Under the pieces are notes generated by a model. That model was not told where the DNA came from. It did not search any database and saw only the letters and a list, made by a program, of their open reading frames with translations. Positions 22,701 through 35,213 of a stretch of 64,000 nt of DNA are shown in pieces. The translations under genes and the position numbers were made by a program. Within the stretch, counting starts at the first letter, position 1. Every line of letters begins with the position of its first letter. The stretch is from Alligator mississippiensis (lineage: Eukaryota > Chordata > Crocodylia > Alligatoridae), in the NCBI RefSeq assembly GCF_030867095.1, contig NC_081827.1:212841310-212905309 (forward strand), in the 5' to 3' direction.

Positions 22701-24939
22701 TTGAGTGGCTAGAAAACCCCTAAGCGTGTCTTTCTTATTATAGCAATGAGAACCTGTATCCAATAGTTACGTTTTTAATTTTGCTTTGTGTGCCTCTCAC
22801 CCTGCAGAAAGCAGAGTTTGCAGCTCTCTGCCCCAGCGAGCAGCCAGAGCACCAAGAGAAACCCTGGAACCACCGTGGTCACAGCCTTTGCAATAACAGG
22901 GCTCTGCACAATGACTAATACCCTCCTTTTTGTGGGAAATGTAATGCCTACAAATGGGCATGGATGTGTGTTGGTGTTTCCTCTGTTCTTTCTTATAAGT
23001 ACTGGGCAAGCCTGATCCTGCTTCACACATGAGAAGACTAGATCACAGCTCAACTTGCCCTGGGCTGTTTATTAAAGAACAAGAAGGAACCAAAGTTTCC
23101 AAGGCACAACAAAGATCAAAACAAAACTCTTTCCTAGAAACTCCCTGGACCAGACTGCCCAGAGCCATTCCTGCACAGCTGTTTCTCGAGAGCACTAGGT
23201 GCAAAAGCATATCATCTTTTAAATGTTCCCATCCCATATGATCATGGCAAGAACCCAGTGTTCTTAATTAAGCCAAGTGAAATAGACTTGAATTTAATTA
23301 TGCCTTTAGTTTTTGCATTGATTCAGTGTGCAAAGCACATATCTAGCTTTGCATCTGTTGCTCATTCTCATTCATAAATGTCAAGCTTAACCTGTGCCAG
23401 GCTCTGAACCCCTTTGGTGCCCACTCCTATGACATTACTGAAATTGCTCCTGGCAGATGTGTCCCAAGCCGTGCTGGAAATGTAAAGTGTTTTTTTATCA
23501 GTACAATAAACTTTCACCTTTTTTGGAGCAGGGAAATTCACTCTGGTTGAATCAATAGCTTTTATGCTGTTAAACTGATTGATGATATCTATGATTTGTA
23601 AAACCTCTACTTAAAGATGCAGGCAAAGTCCAACTGATCTGCTGTTAACAGGCTGACATTAATTTGGAAATCCTTTATTTTTCATTTTACATACAGAGGC
23701 TCACAACCACTGAATCCTAACACTTCTGAAACATGTCTTTTTGACATCATCAGAGACTGAAGCACTTTAGTTATCCACAGAGCAGGTATAGCTTGCCTTA
23801 GGGCAAGCTTCTTCTAGGTATTCTGTAACTCTGATCCAGAGGGCATTTCCTCCAGGGTATGAGAGAGCAGGTCAGCCTCCATTCAGCCTTGTCCTCTTTG
23901 CTGAGTTTATGTTATGATAGCCATTTAAGATTTTGCCAGTGTTCACTAGGAACTTGTCTGAGACCAATAATTAATTTGTAATTGAGGCCAGTAGCTAGGA
24001 CTAGTAATGAACATTACTAGTTCAGGCAGGCTCAAACTGGCAAACAGAGGATTGAAGTTAATTCTACATATGGGTAGGGTTGGGCTCAGCTCAAGTGCTG
24101 GACTGGGCCTTAACAAGATGCACGTCTGGTTCTCAGTCTTGTCATGGGTTTTCTTTGTAACCAAAGCAAGGCACTTAGTCTCCTGCTAAGTTCCCTACCT
24201 GTATAACTCACCTCATCTGTAACTCACCTGTAAAACTCACCCTCTGTCTAACACTCGCTTCCGCCTCCCCTTTGTCTAATTTGTGTATGGAGCTGGTAAG
24301 ATCTTGGGTCAGGGACCTCTTCTTGCTACATGTCTGTGCAGTGACTAGAACAAGGAAGCCACAGCCTCATCTGGAAGCTCTATCACAACTGCAGTGCGAC
24401 TGAGGGTTGTAAACCTTCACCACACCGATGTGTTCTGCTTTCAATGTGCTAAGGAAGTATTATGGTTTCAACACTTTATTTATTCATGCCTCAAGTAAGC
24501 AGATGTGGCCTTTAAAGCTGTTGCCCTTAGAAGACTGAAGTATTAGGAATCTGGTAGGAAGAGGATTAAAACTGGAAGCAAACACTTGCCCCTATGAATT
24601 CTTATGAACTATATTTAGTAGCTAAATCCAAGCGTAATTAAACAGTGCTAATGAGACAGAGGGACTTATCTTCATTTGGCTTATAATTGGTATTACTGAT
24701 TTCCTCATTCATTTTTTCTCATTTTCAAGCCCACTTGTTTCACTGGTAAAAGTTATGCTTCAGGAAAAATGTATCTGTCACAGAGCTTAAATTTATAGAT
24801 AGGCTGGAAGGCTTTTCAAAGCTGTAGCCATATTGGTGGCGTTGATAACTGAAACAAGCTCATATATAAGCAAAAATCGGCTAGATGTCTGATCAGGGTC
24901 ACAGTGACCATTAGCCCAGCAAGGCATGTCTCCATACAC
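22701..24939. other. Intergenic DNA, no gene recognised
   Basis: Unique-looking; only short unconvincing frames. Confidence 0.5.
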
Positions 24940-25260
24940 AAGTGAAAGACACCACTGTGTTCAGCATTAGTAAGGCTACTCTTGAAATATGGTGTCCAGA
25001 TGTGGTGTTCACACCAAAAAGGTAGCTATAAACAATGCCAACAAATTGGATAAAGGTGTCTTTAGAATCACAAAATGACTCAAAGCCTGGAAAACCTGCT
25101 AAAAGACTAATCCTTTTAAGGCTTCTTTGGGGCATTTATCATGCTCACTTGAATCTGCTGCAGCTGTTTCCTCCTTTCCTTTAGCAAGTGCAAGGTGGAG
25201 GGGGGAAGCTGACCTTTGAATGACCACAGTCAAGTCACCTCTATTTTTAGGTTCACTTAT
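24940..25260 (+). mobile_element. Old CR1-like LINE fragment
   Basis: The plus strand near 24965-25010 translates to LVRLLLKYGVQMWCSHQK, a decayed version of the CR1 C-terminal block ALVRPQLEYCVQFWAP. The rest is decayed. Confidence 0.5.
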
Positions 25261-26404
25261 TGCAGAATAGGAGTGGAGAGTTGCAACAAATCAGTTGGCA
25301 TGCATACACAAGTAGTATGCCACATCCTTCTCCCAGTGTCCCCAGTATGTTCAGTTTAACAGTGGAGGTCACATGGTGACTTGGTCTGTATGTACCTGTG
25401 GTGAGAATATTCCTGAGTGCAGAGTGTAATTTAATCAACTCAAATTAAAGGAATTTAAGCTTATACTTTTGCATCCTATTTCCTGTGGCAAAAACTAATA
25501 ACTGAAAAAACTTCACCTGGTATACAGTGGCTAATCCATTACTTGAATTCTATAAATCAAGATTCAAAGTCTTCCTCAACCTATGGTGTAGCTAGGCTAC
25601 AAGTTAGGGGTTTGACACAGAAGTTACTGAGTGAGTCGTATGGCCTGTGCATAGCAAGAGGTCAGATAAGCCGAGTGCAATTATCTTGTAGAGTCACAGG
25701 GGTTAAGGCCATAAACTGAACAGGCAAAGTCTTTAGTGGCTCCCTCCGCTAAGACTTTCTGACTTTGTAGGAGGGAAAGTTTGAAATGCCCCCCTTGCTC
25801 CCCAGCAGTGCTACCTAGACCCCAGAGAAGGGTGTTGGGGCATCAGGTGAAACATCCGAGGCTTCAACTCACGCAACTGTTTGGTTTGGATGTTTAAACA
25901 TGGTGTTTGGAAGGGTCTTTCCCAGTTTCTTTGGTGGGCCAAAGGTTCAGGGCTCCTTTAATTATGCTGTATCTCATATGACTGCAAATTCATGAGTCAC
26001 TTACTGTGAATGGCAGCAAAATCGACCCCATCCTATCATGGCAGAATTACTGTCTTCATAATGACATCTCTACACATTCCAAAGAGCATTATGCCACCTG
26101 CCACTCACACCCGATCCTTACTAACTGCTGAGTTAGTTAGATTTAACTGCTGACAGGAGTCTGACAAGTGTAATTTATTTAACAATATTCAATATCCAAC
26201 AGGCACTTGCTGGGAGTGTTACTTAAGCTATAGAAAACTGTTGCTCCCAATCACCACTCATCAGCTACTGATGATAATGTAGAGCCACGTAGATAGTGAG
26301 TCACATTCACTTCTGAGATGTATTGAGCCTGAAAGGCTCAATACTTGGACTTCATTAATGTGAAGATGGAGTGAAAATTGAGTCAGAGACACATCCTAGA
26401 AAAC
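25261..26404. other. Intergenic DNA, no gene recognised
   Basis: No recognisable content. Confidence 0.45.
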
Positions 26405-26830
26405 AGCAGGATGGAGTTGTTCCAATGAATCAGTGTAGTTTGTTCTTTACATTGTGTTGCCCAGAATTTTGTCTAGTTTTAAAATGACACTAGTGATGGG
26501 GATTCCATTACATCTGTGGGGAAATTATTTCAGAGACTAATGGCACCAAGTGTAGGGAATATTTCATGGTATTTGGCCTAAATATTCCATGGCCCAGCAT
26601 TCTAGACCAGATGGGCCTATGTAATTCCTATCCATCTATTTTTTGCAACTGCAAGTGTCCATTGAACACTTGTGGGCCACAAGTTGTGGCAGTGCCTTCT
26701 TCCCAAAGGGGAACAGTTGTACACCTCTCCCTTATTAGTAACTGCCTTGCTGAGACATCCAGTCAATCAACCACCCTGCTGCCCTTCCCCATGTGGATAA
26801 TTTTTTGCTTCAGCCTGCCAGAAGAGTGTA
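26405..26830 (-). mobile_element. Old CR1 3'-region fragment
   Basis: Plus-strand GTCTAGTTTTAAAATGACAC, then GTGATGGGGATTCCATTACA and TATTTCAGAGACTAATG follow the reverse complement of an ancient CR1 3' region. Strongly diverged. Confidence 0.5.
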
Positions 26831-29576
26831 GCATGTTAGAAGCTGCTCTTGTAAACATGATGGCTTTTTGATTTTTTGGTATAAATGCCACAGCATGTTA
26901 ACTGGTTAAATTATCCTAAGCAATGGGTTCTGTGCTTGGAATCTTGTGCCTTTCTGTGTGAAGTTTTTTAAACCACTATATGTAAGTCAGCTAGAAATAG
27001 CAACAGGTTACAGGGCTACTAAGCATGAGTGCTTGCAGGTAACAGGTGTAGCTCCAATAGGTTAGTGAACACGGAAGCTGTAAGTTAAAAGTCTCTCGCT
27101 TAATGTCATACCAATAGCTAAAAGAGGTAATGCTCTGTATATGTGTTATTGGTACCCAGAACTGGAGATTGCTGTCTTAGCATCCTCAAACTCCCTGGTG
27201 AAAGGTGAATGAGGATGCATAATTTATCATCATTGCTTCAGGTAAAAGCAGATCCTTTTTGTTTCTCTCATTTGGCCTTTCTTGCTGACTAGCTAGTTTC
27301 TGCCTCCTCTGTTTCCTTTAGGACACGGACCCATGCTCTGCTTAGGATTCACAGGCACCTCTGTTAATTTTGTTCAGGACTTGGAATCTTAATGTAGTTG
27401 TCACCATTCAAAGCATATGGATGGAAAGTAGACTTGGCCCGTCTCGGTGCTGATGCACTGATGACCTTCCTAAGCAGCTGCTTCTGCAAAATGTTCCTGT
27501 GACTCCTTGCATCTTACATGTAAGTAATGCCAGGTTCTTCTGTTTCCATTGTCCCCTTTGTTGGAATCTCTCCTAGGCTTGCAGGCTAAGAACTGAGGGG
27601 GTCAGACTAGTTCTGGAAACACTGATGTCTTGCAGGAAAAGTGTTGGTGATTCAGGAGTTGCAAAGTCCTGCTTTCTGAGCCTGCAGTGAGGTCAGGGGA
27701 GTAGGCACCGTGTTGCTGTCGCTGAGTGTGAACTGAGAGATAAAGACAATGTCTCGACAGCTTGTGGTAAGGGAGAATCCTGTGGCTCCTCCTCAGGGTG
27801 GAGGTGTGACTGTGATACCAGGTGATTGTATTTTGCCTTCTTAAATCTACTTTTCAGTTGTTTCTGTTGCCTTCTGACTTAGTCATTGGGCAGTGCTGCT
27901 GGGAGCTGTGAAGTGGCTGTCTCATTTTCTTTCAAAGATGTGCAAAAGAGTAATGGCTATGGCCTGTCCTGGTCTCCTCTACAAAGCATTGTTTGCATGG
28001 CCCTGTTGTCTGAGGGTGTGCAGAGCTCATGCCCCCAACTCTACCAGCAAAAGTGGGGTCCTGCCAACTTAACTGATGTTCTTTGGGAAGAGGGGGACTG
28101 ATACTGGCTAGAAACACTTTTCTGCTGGCAAATGCTGCATTTCTATCAAAGGGCTCTGCTGGCTCAACTGTAGCAGCACCAGCTCCATCATGTAGGAAGG
28201 GTCCAAACCTGCCTCCTAAGGGCATTGTGTGCAGTCAATCAGCACATGCCAAGTGCTTCAAGACCCCTGAGTAACAGGGGCTAACAAAGTGCATGGCATT
28301 ATTAACTCAGTGGGGGCCCAACCTCTTTGGCAGGCATGCTGTAAATTAAGCCCCATGCCCTCCCAAGTGGCTTTCCATCCCTTTCCCCCAATCTGATCCA
28401 CTGCTCTGCTTTCTGCTCCCTGCCCAATCTGCTGCCCTGCTTTCTGTTTCCTGCCCTATATACCATTGTGCAGGTTGGCCATGCCTGGATTAACTAATTA
28501 ATTTAAGAAGTGCCTTTCACTGCACAGGATCCAAAAGCAATTTACCTCCACATAGTGTGCTTTCCTGACCAGAGAAATGTGGATTGTAGATGCTCTTCAA
28601 ACAGCAGATAGCTACTACCCAGCTGCTCAGGGTGGAAGTGAAGGATTCCCTACACCAAATTGTTCCTCTCTGAGGGCGGTCTCTGTACCTTCCTCATTTG
28701 GCATCTCTTTTGGTGCTGAGCTGCAGAGCAGTATAGCAAAGCAGTGTCTGCTGGGGACTGCAGCAACACACTGTGGCCACATGAGATCATTGGCTTCATT
28801 GTGAGAAGGCAGTTCATGCCCCCTGTGCCACCCACATTTGTTCCTTCTCCTGATTGCAAGGTCCTGAAATCTGAAAAGCTCTGAGACTGAGGGAGAGGAG
28901 GATAACTCTTGTGAATGTACACAGATGCCTTTCAAACACTGGCTGCTGGTAAGTAACTTCTCTCCCATCTTTGAGGGCCTCTGCACCTTCCTGCCAACAG
29001 ATTAGCAGTGACCTCCTACTAGAGCACAGAAACCAGCCTGTGAGCAGCCTCTGTATGTAGTGCACAGGAGACTACGGAGGGGGCTGACAGCACAGGGCAG
29101 ATGGAGAAGGAAACAGAAAGAGCAGCAGATCAGACATGGAGCACAGGGCAGGGAGCAGAAAACAAAGCAGCAGAGCAGGCAAGGGAAGGGGACTGGAGTG
29201 GCACTCGGGGACGGTGCAGGACTTAATTTATGACATTCCTGACAAAAAGTTTGGACCCATTGTATCAGATCATGGCAGACAAGAAGTTCTGTACCGCCAC
29301 GCTGCTGAGCTGGGTACTGGAGCAGGATGCCAAGGCCAATGAAGTATACTTGGTGGAAGGATGGACTGATGTGACCTCCATGTTGCTGCTTTGCAACCCA
29401 CTGTCTAGAAAACTCTTGTTAAACTGCCAGTGGGGGTAACTGTGGCCCTTGGGGAATGTGGGTGTTGACTCCCTGGCTAAGGAGCTGCAGCAGGCAATAT
29501 ATCTCTTGATCCAGTGAAACAGTCTGCTTTCCAATAAGCTCCTCTTCACACACCTCTTCACACCTCCATCCACAGC
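26831..29576. other. Intergenic DNA, no gene recognised
   Basis: 29090-29230 is purine-rich (GGAGAAGGAAACAGAAAGAG). A 69-codon frame at 29230-29439 (..LEQDAKANEVYLVEGWTD..) directly precedes a CR1 and matches nothing I recognise. It may be the edge of another repeat. Confidence 0.4.
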
Positions 29577-31078
29577 TGCTGAAAGAATTGGCCAGTGTCA
29601 TAGGTGAGCCGCTGGCACAGCTGTTCGAGCACTCATGGTGCTCCTGCCAGGTCCCTGAGGACTGGAGAAGGACCAATGTGGTGCCCATTTTCAAGAAAGA
29701 GAGAAGGGATGAGCCAGGTAACTTTAGACCAGTCAGTCTTACCTCTATTCCTGGGAAAATACTAGAGAAAATAATCAAAGAACACATTTGTGCAAGCCCA
29801 GCAGGGGAAACGATGCTGAGGGGAAACCAGCACGGGTTTGTCACAAGTAGATCCTGCCTGACAAACCTTGTAGCCTTCTATGACCAGGTCACACACTGGC
29901 TGGACGCGGGAGCCAAGGCTGATGTCATCTTCCTGGACTTTAGGAAGGCCTTCGACACAGTTTCATACCCTATCCTCATTGGGAAGCTAGCAGACTGCGG
30001 AGTGGACGCCTACACGGTCAGGTGGGTGGCCAACTGGCTTAGGGACCGCACCCGGAGAGTGGTGGTGGATGGTTCCTTCTCAGCCTGGAGGGAGGTGGGC
30101 AGCGGGGTCCCGCAGGGTTCAGTCCTCGGACCGATATTATTCAATATCTTCATCAGCAATTTGGATGAGGGCATGGAGAGCACCCTGTCCAAGTTCACTG
30201 ATGATACCAAGTTATGGGGCAAAGTTAGTACACCAGAGGGCAGGGAGCAGATTCAGGCTGACCTGGACAGGTTGGATCAATGGGCAGAGAGAAATAGGAT
30301 GCAATTTAATAAAGATAGATTTAAGGTACTCCACCTGGGAAGGAGGAACCCCCCAGCACACCTATAGGTTGGGGAGTGTCCTTCTCAGCAGCTCGGAGGC
30401 AGAGGGGGATCTTGGAGTCATAATTGACTCCAAGATGAACATGAGCTGGCAGTATAACGAAACCATCAACAAGGCCAATCGCACCTTGTCGTGCATTAGC
30501 AGGTGCACGACTAATAGATCAGAGGTGATGCTCCCCCTCTATGCGGCACTGGTCAGGCCACAGTTGGAGTACTGTGTCCAGTTTTGGGCGCCGCACTTCA
30601 AGAGGGATGCGGGGAATCTTGAGAGGGTCCAGAGGAGGGCCACACACATGATTAGTGGCCTTCATGATAGACCCTACAGGGGGAGGTTGAGAGAGCTGAA
30701 TCTCTTCAGCCTTCACAAGAGACAGCTGAGGGGAGATCTTGTGGCCACCTATAAACTTACTAGGGGAGGTCAACGAGGAATAGGGGAAGCGCTGTTAACT
30801 AGGGCGCCCCAGGGAGTGACTAGGAATAACGGGTGTAAACTAGTTGAGAGTGGATTTAGGTTAGATACTAGGAAGAAATTTTTCACAGTAAGGGTGGCCA
30901 GGATCTGGAATGGGCTTCCAAGAGAGGTGGTGCTATCACCTAGCTTGGAGGTCTTCAAGAGGAGGCTAGGTAGTCACCTGGCTGGGGTCATCTGACCTTG
31001 GTCCTCTTTCCTGCCAGGGGCAGGGGGGCGGACACAATGATCCATTGTGGTCCCTTCCGACTCTACAATCTATGAATC
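29577..31078 (+). mobile_element. Young CR1 LINE, 5'-truncated, RT nearly open
   Basis: Plus strand; starts within ORF2 at [16 protein letters not shown] and ends at the CR1 tail GACTCTACAATCTATGAATC near 31078. It carries the RT palm, thumb and full C-terminal block. Only one frame change is evident over about 1.4 kb, so it is among the youngest copies here. Transcription of GORASP2 is on the opposite strand, 11 kb away. Confidence 0.92.
29588..30995 (+). pseudogene. CR1 ORF2 reverse transcriptase (truncated)
   Basis: First frame to 30367: [71 protein letters not shown] (palm A), [14 protein letters not shown] (palm B) and [14 protein letters not shown] (palm C, catalytic DD kept). At a C6 run (30349-30354) the reading shifts by one base and continues as [19 protein letters not shown] through ALVRPQLEYCVQFWAPHF to SHLAGVI and a stop at 30995. 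The N-terminal endonuclease is absent because of 5' truncation. Confidence 0.9.
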
Positions 31079-34000
31079 TCCCCTATACCAGGGCTTTTGC
31101 TTTCTGTAAAGGGCTTAGTCTTTTCCACATAACTGCAAGATTTGTTTCACATTTAGTGAATGAAAATGAGCCTCCCTAGGGTGGACAAAGGGGCTAGGGG
31201 AGGGGAGGGCACTTTAAGAGCTGGAATGGCAAGAAGTCTCCTAACCGTCCTGGCACAGGGTAGTTATTAAGAACGTGGATGCTACTTTGAGAGAAAGAAG
31301 TTCTTCGACTGCTTGAGATGGGTTCATTAGGCTAGGCCGCGAGACAGAGTTGCCTAGGTTCAGGCTCGAGGGAGAAGGAGCCCCTGTCATGGAGTATAGA
31401 TATTTGCCTGCAAAAAGCTGTGGGGGGAGAGAATGTAAGTTCATCCCTGTCCGCATTGTTGTAACCTGAGAGAGCTGCTTTGTGACCTCTGGACGGTGGT
31501 GGGCAGGGGTGGCAGGGAGGAACTCACCTTGCTTTCTTTGTGATTTCAAGTTCAGGAGATTGGGATTCTTCCTTATGATAGGATATAGCTCTTTAGTTGT
31601 TACTCAACATACAAACCTTGGTGAGCAGAAGTGGTGTGTGGTCTCTGTGTAGCCAATTAAGCCTTTCTGGAATGAAGTAAAAACCCTCCCAATCTCTGGA
31701 AGAAGAGGCCTGGAAGCAGAGAGGGGGCAAACCAGCAATTCTTGGGACAGCTGGTTCCCCCATTCTTGGGAGTGGTGTGTCAGGCCATGCGGGTGCTCCT
31801 AGAATGACTTTAGTGATCAAGGCAAGATGGTGGAGCAGAGGAAATAGACCCAGCAGGAATGTGTGTCAGTCCCTGTGAGCCTTGGAGTTTTACTAGTGGC
31901 ACTGGCTAAATAGGGTGTGCTGGTGGTTGTCCCCACCCATGATGTGTGCTGAGTGATCATGACTTCCTGCTTAGAGCAGCTGCCTGTCCATGTTCCTGTC
32001 CATTTATATATTATGTAAGTTTTATAAGATTTGTCCTGTATTATATATACTGGCAGTGTGGTGGTTCATGTGCCTGAGCATGCTCACCTCTGAGGGCAAG
32101 GTTTTGGAGTGGTTTACAGGGTTTGGGAGTATGCTAATACCTGCTTTTTAATATAACACGTGGCTACTGCAACATCTCTGATCACCTGCACTGCTTAATG
32201 TGTGGATGGGTGGGTAGTCCTTAGGACTCACCTCGCTGCTCTGAGTCCCAGAACACTGTGGAAGTTGGATGCCCAGGTACTCCCATTGCCTTATATGGGG
32301 AAGACCTGTCAGTAAGCACCCACCCCAGGAAACCTTTGGAAAGGTAGATCTCAGGCCCAACATCAGGAGAGACCAAGTGCACCACTGACCTCTTTATGGA
32401 AGACAGTGGCACAGAAGCAGACTTCAGACCTCTTACTGGAGTACCAGCACAGTCTGTTTGGAGACTTACCAACAAGCCCAGAGCTTGCAGCCAGAGCATG
32501 TCATGCCCTGGTAGGCTGCATGTAATTAGAGCTGGGTAGAATACTTTTCTGATGGGACTTGTTTTTTTTGTAAAATCCACCTTGAGGAACATGAATGGCA
32601 GCTTCCAGTGCCTGCCTCAAAGCAAGCAAAATAGCAAAAAGCCTTCCAGGAGGGCTGCTGCAGAAGCAAGAAGCTTCTCTGCCTGAGGCACCTGGTGACT
32701 TGGGGCCAGGTGCCTCGGGGTCTGTGCCTCTCCTGCAGCAAGTGTGGGGCTGGGAGGCCGCACGCGCTGGCGCTCTGCCTACCTGCCCGTCCTGCTGGGC
32801 GGCTTTTGACAACTGGCAGGAAATGAAATTGACCAGAACCATCTGGGGGGTAGCAGACCAGGCAAACCCCCCTGTTGCAGTCCCCCCAAAACACATGCTT
32901 TTCTTGGAAGTCCTGTCTCACAGTACACTTTGCATCTTTCATGTTTCTCTTCTTGGATCATGATGAAGCTGGGGTGGGGGGAGGGGGCACGAGCCTCTTC
33001 CTTGGATCGCTTGAACATACTGCACCAAACTACTTGCTGCCTTTGCAGTGGCAGGACATAGACAGTGCTGTCATCCCCCCCCCCCCCTTGTTTTGCCTGT
33101 GGTAAGTTAAAGAGTGTTTTTGCTGTTTTGGACATTATGCCTGGCCCTTGTTCATGCAGATTCACACAGTTCTTAAAGACAGGCCAGACACATTGGTTTA
33201 GTCCAGGGTGATCCTGCCTTGGGGGGGCAGGGCTGAACTTGATTACCTCCTGAGGTCCCTGCTAGCCCCACTTTTCTACAATTCTGTAGGAAGTGCTTTC
33301 CCTTTTCCAGTCAGCTCTACACACCTCTCTCCTAATCTCTCAAGACACTAGACATGTGCAAGGTGGCTGAGTAGTAGCATGTACATATTGTGAACTGTAC
33401 AGGGTTCAGGACCCAACCTAATTTGAGATGACCCACAGCCACTGGACCCATCCAATCTAATTACTGAAAGCAGCTTTTTAGACAGGAGAGGCAATTCTGG
33501 AAGTTCTTTGCAATGGCTGAAAAGGAACTGAGATGTGCTGAGGGTTTCGCTCCCTCATGTAGATAGGGAAGATAACGCTCTTCTAGTAAGAGTGTTTTGT
33601 GCCCCTCCGCAGACGGTGCTTTTTTACTCAGTTGAATCTCCTTAATGGACTCCTCCCCACTCCTCCTCAACCTGTCTCCATTTTCCACTTTGCTTCTGAC
33701 AAGGACATATCACACAAAGCTCCTTTCAATTGTCTTGTTTCTTACTGTCACGCCCGTGTAGACCCCATACTTTATATTTCTGAAACCTCTGTTTGCAATC
33801 AATTTATGTATATCTTCCATTTGCATTTTGTTAGTAGCAATGAAAGCTGCTTGAATCATCACCACAAAGATTTGCAAATAGACCAGGGCAGCACTGAGCT
33901 AGTAGAAGAGAAGCAGAATAGGAGACAAAAACTGATCAGGAACATAATGCAAAAGACTGGTGTCTTCATTTAATGACAGTCAACATAAATAGCAAAAAAT

Positions 34001-34927
34001 AGGACTTTTTCTCTCTAAATAGGTGTTTCTGATACAATGAGCAAAGCATCTGCTGGATTTAAATATGTAATCTTTAAAAGAAAGTTATTTTTTTCCTCCC
34101 ATTTCTCATTCACACCAACCATCTGTCCTGCCTAGGCTTTCAGCTGGTTCCTATTTTCTCAACAATTGCAGTTCTCTAAAAAGGATTTGATCTGAGCTCT
34201 GTTTAAAGGTACATAAAAACCCCATGCAAAATCTTGTCTGAGTTCTCTAGTAATGTTGCTGCCACACTCTGGCCCTTGTTTCATCTGACTGCAAGTCCAC
34301 AATTGGACATAAAGCTGTGACATGACTTCCTATTTCCTGCCCCACAATTCTAACATCTAGCTGCATTCAAGTTTCTTGTTTGACTAAGTACCTAAAAATG
34401 AGCCGCTGATATAGAAGTTTCAACCTTGACTGTTTTTCAAGATTTAAGAATCAGGCTGTTGGAATTTTTTTCCCCCACTTGTCAATTTTTTTTACAAAGT
34501 TCAGCATTGGCTTATCTTTGTGCCCATTGAAGGCAGCGGAAGTTATGTTTTAGCGATTTTTAATTGTCTCTATACGGGTTAGGACAGGAAACAACAACTT
34601 TCAGGGGTGACAGGCCAAAATAAAGCAGCCTAATCTGAAACCATGCAACTGCTGACAAACCAGCTGCCACTCTGGCACCTGCGACTGCTGCCATGTCCCC
34701 CTGCTGCCCAAGTGCTTGCAACCTGGCTGTTGCTTCCCTGGCTGCCGAATTGCTGGTCACGGTCTGGCTCTATAGTCCAGATGAAATCACTTCACAGGTT
34801 AAATCCAGCCTGTGGGCTGTATGTTCCCAACCCTTGCTCTTGGGCAATGCTGCCAGAACCGGTTTCAGAAACGTGGTAGTACTAATAGCAAAATATCAGT
34901 CAGCCTGTCTTGCCTATTGGTCTACCC
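31079..34927. other. Intergenic DNA, no gene recognised
   Basis: Includes GC-richer blocks at 32650-32810 and 34640-34770 that may be DNA-transposon remnants, and an 11-12 base C run near 33077-33088. No exon of a known gene recognised. Confidence 0.45.
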
Positions 34928-35213
34928 CAGTGACTCTCAACCAGAGGGCTGGGGTAACCTGGGTTGCTACCAGATCCTTTGAAGCGGGGTGGGAGGTGTG
35001 AGGAGATAAGTGATGTGTGAAGAGATAAGCACAAGTTTAGGCTTGTTCTTGGCAGGACAATCCTATACCCCCAGTCTCCAGCCCCCCTGCAAGGAGGTAA
35101 GCACTGTAATATATACAGTAGGTTTTTTTAATTGGTTGTTATTCATTTCACGAAAGTAATGGAGGGGGGCCTCAAGTCCAGTAAAAAGTGCTAAGAAAGG
35201 TTGAGATCCACTG
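34928..35213 (+). mobile_element. hAT-like non-autonomous element, copy 2, with target duplication
   Basis: Ends CAGTGACTCTCAACC and GGTTGAGATCCACTG are near-perfect inverted repeats. Flanks GTCTACCC (34920-34927) and GTCTACTC (35214-35221) match at 7 of 8, as expected for an aged hAT 8-bp target duplication. 286 bp, no coding capacity. This copy defines the family ends used for 3584-4380 and 56258-56491. Confidence 0.82.
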
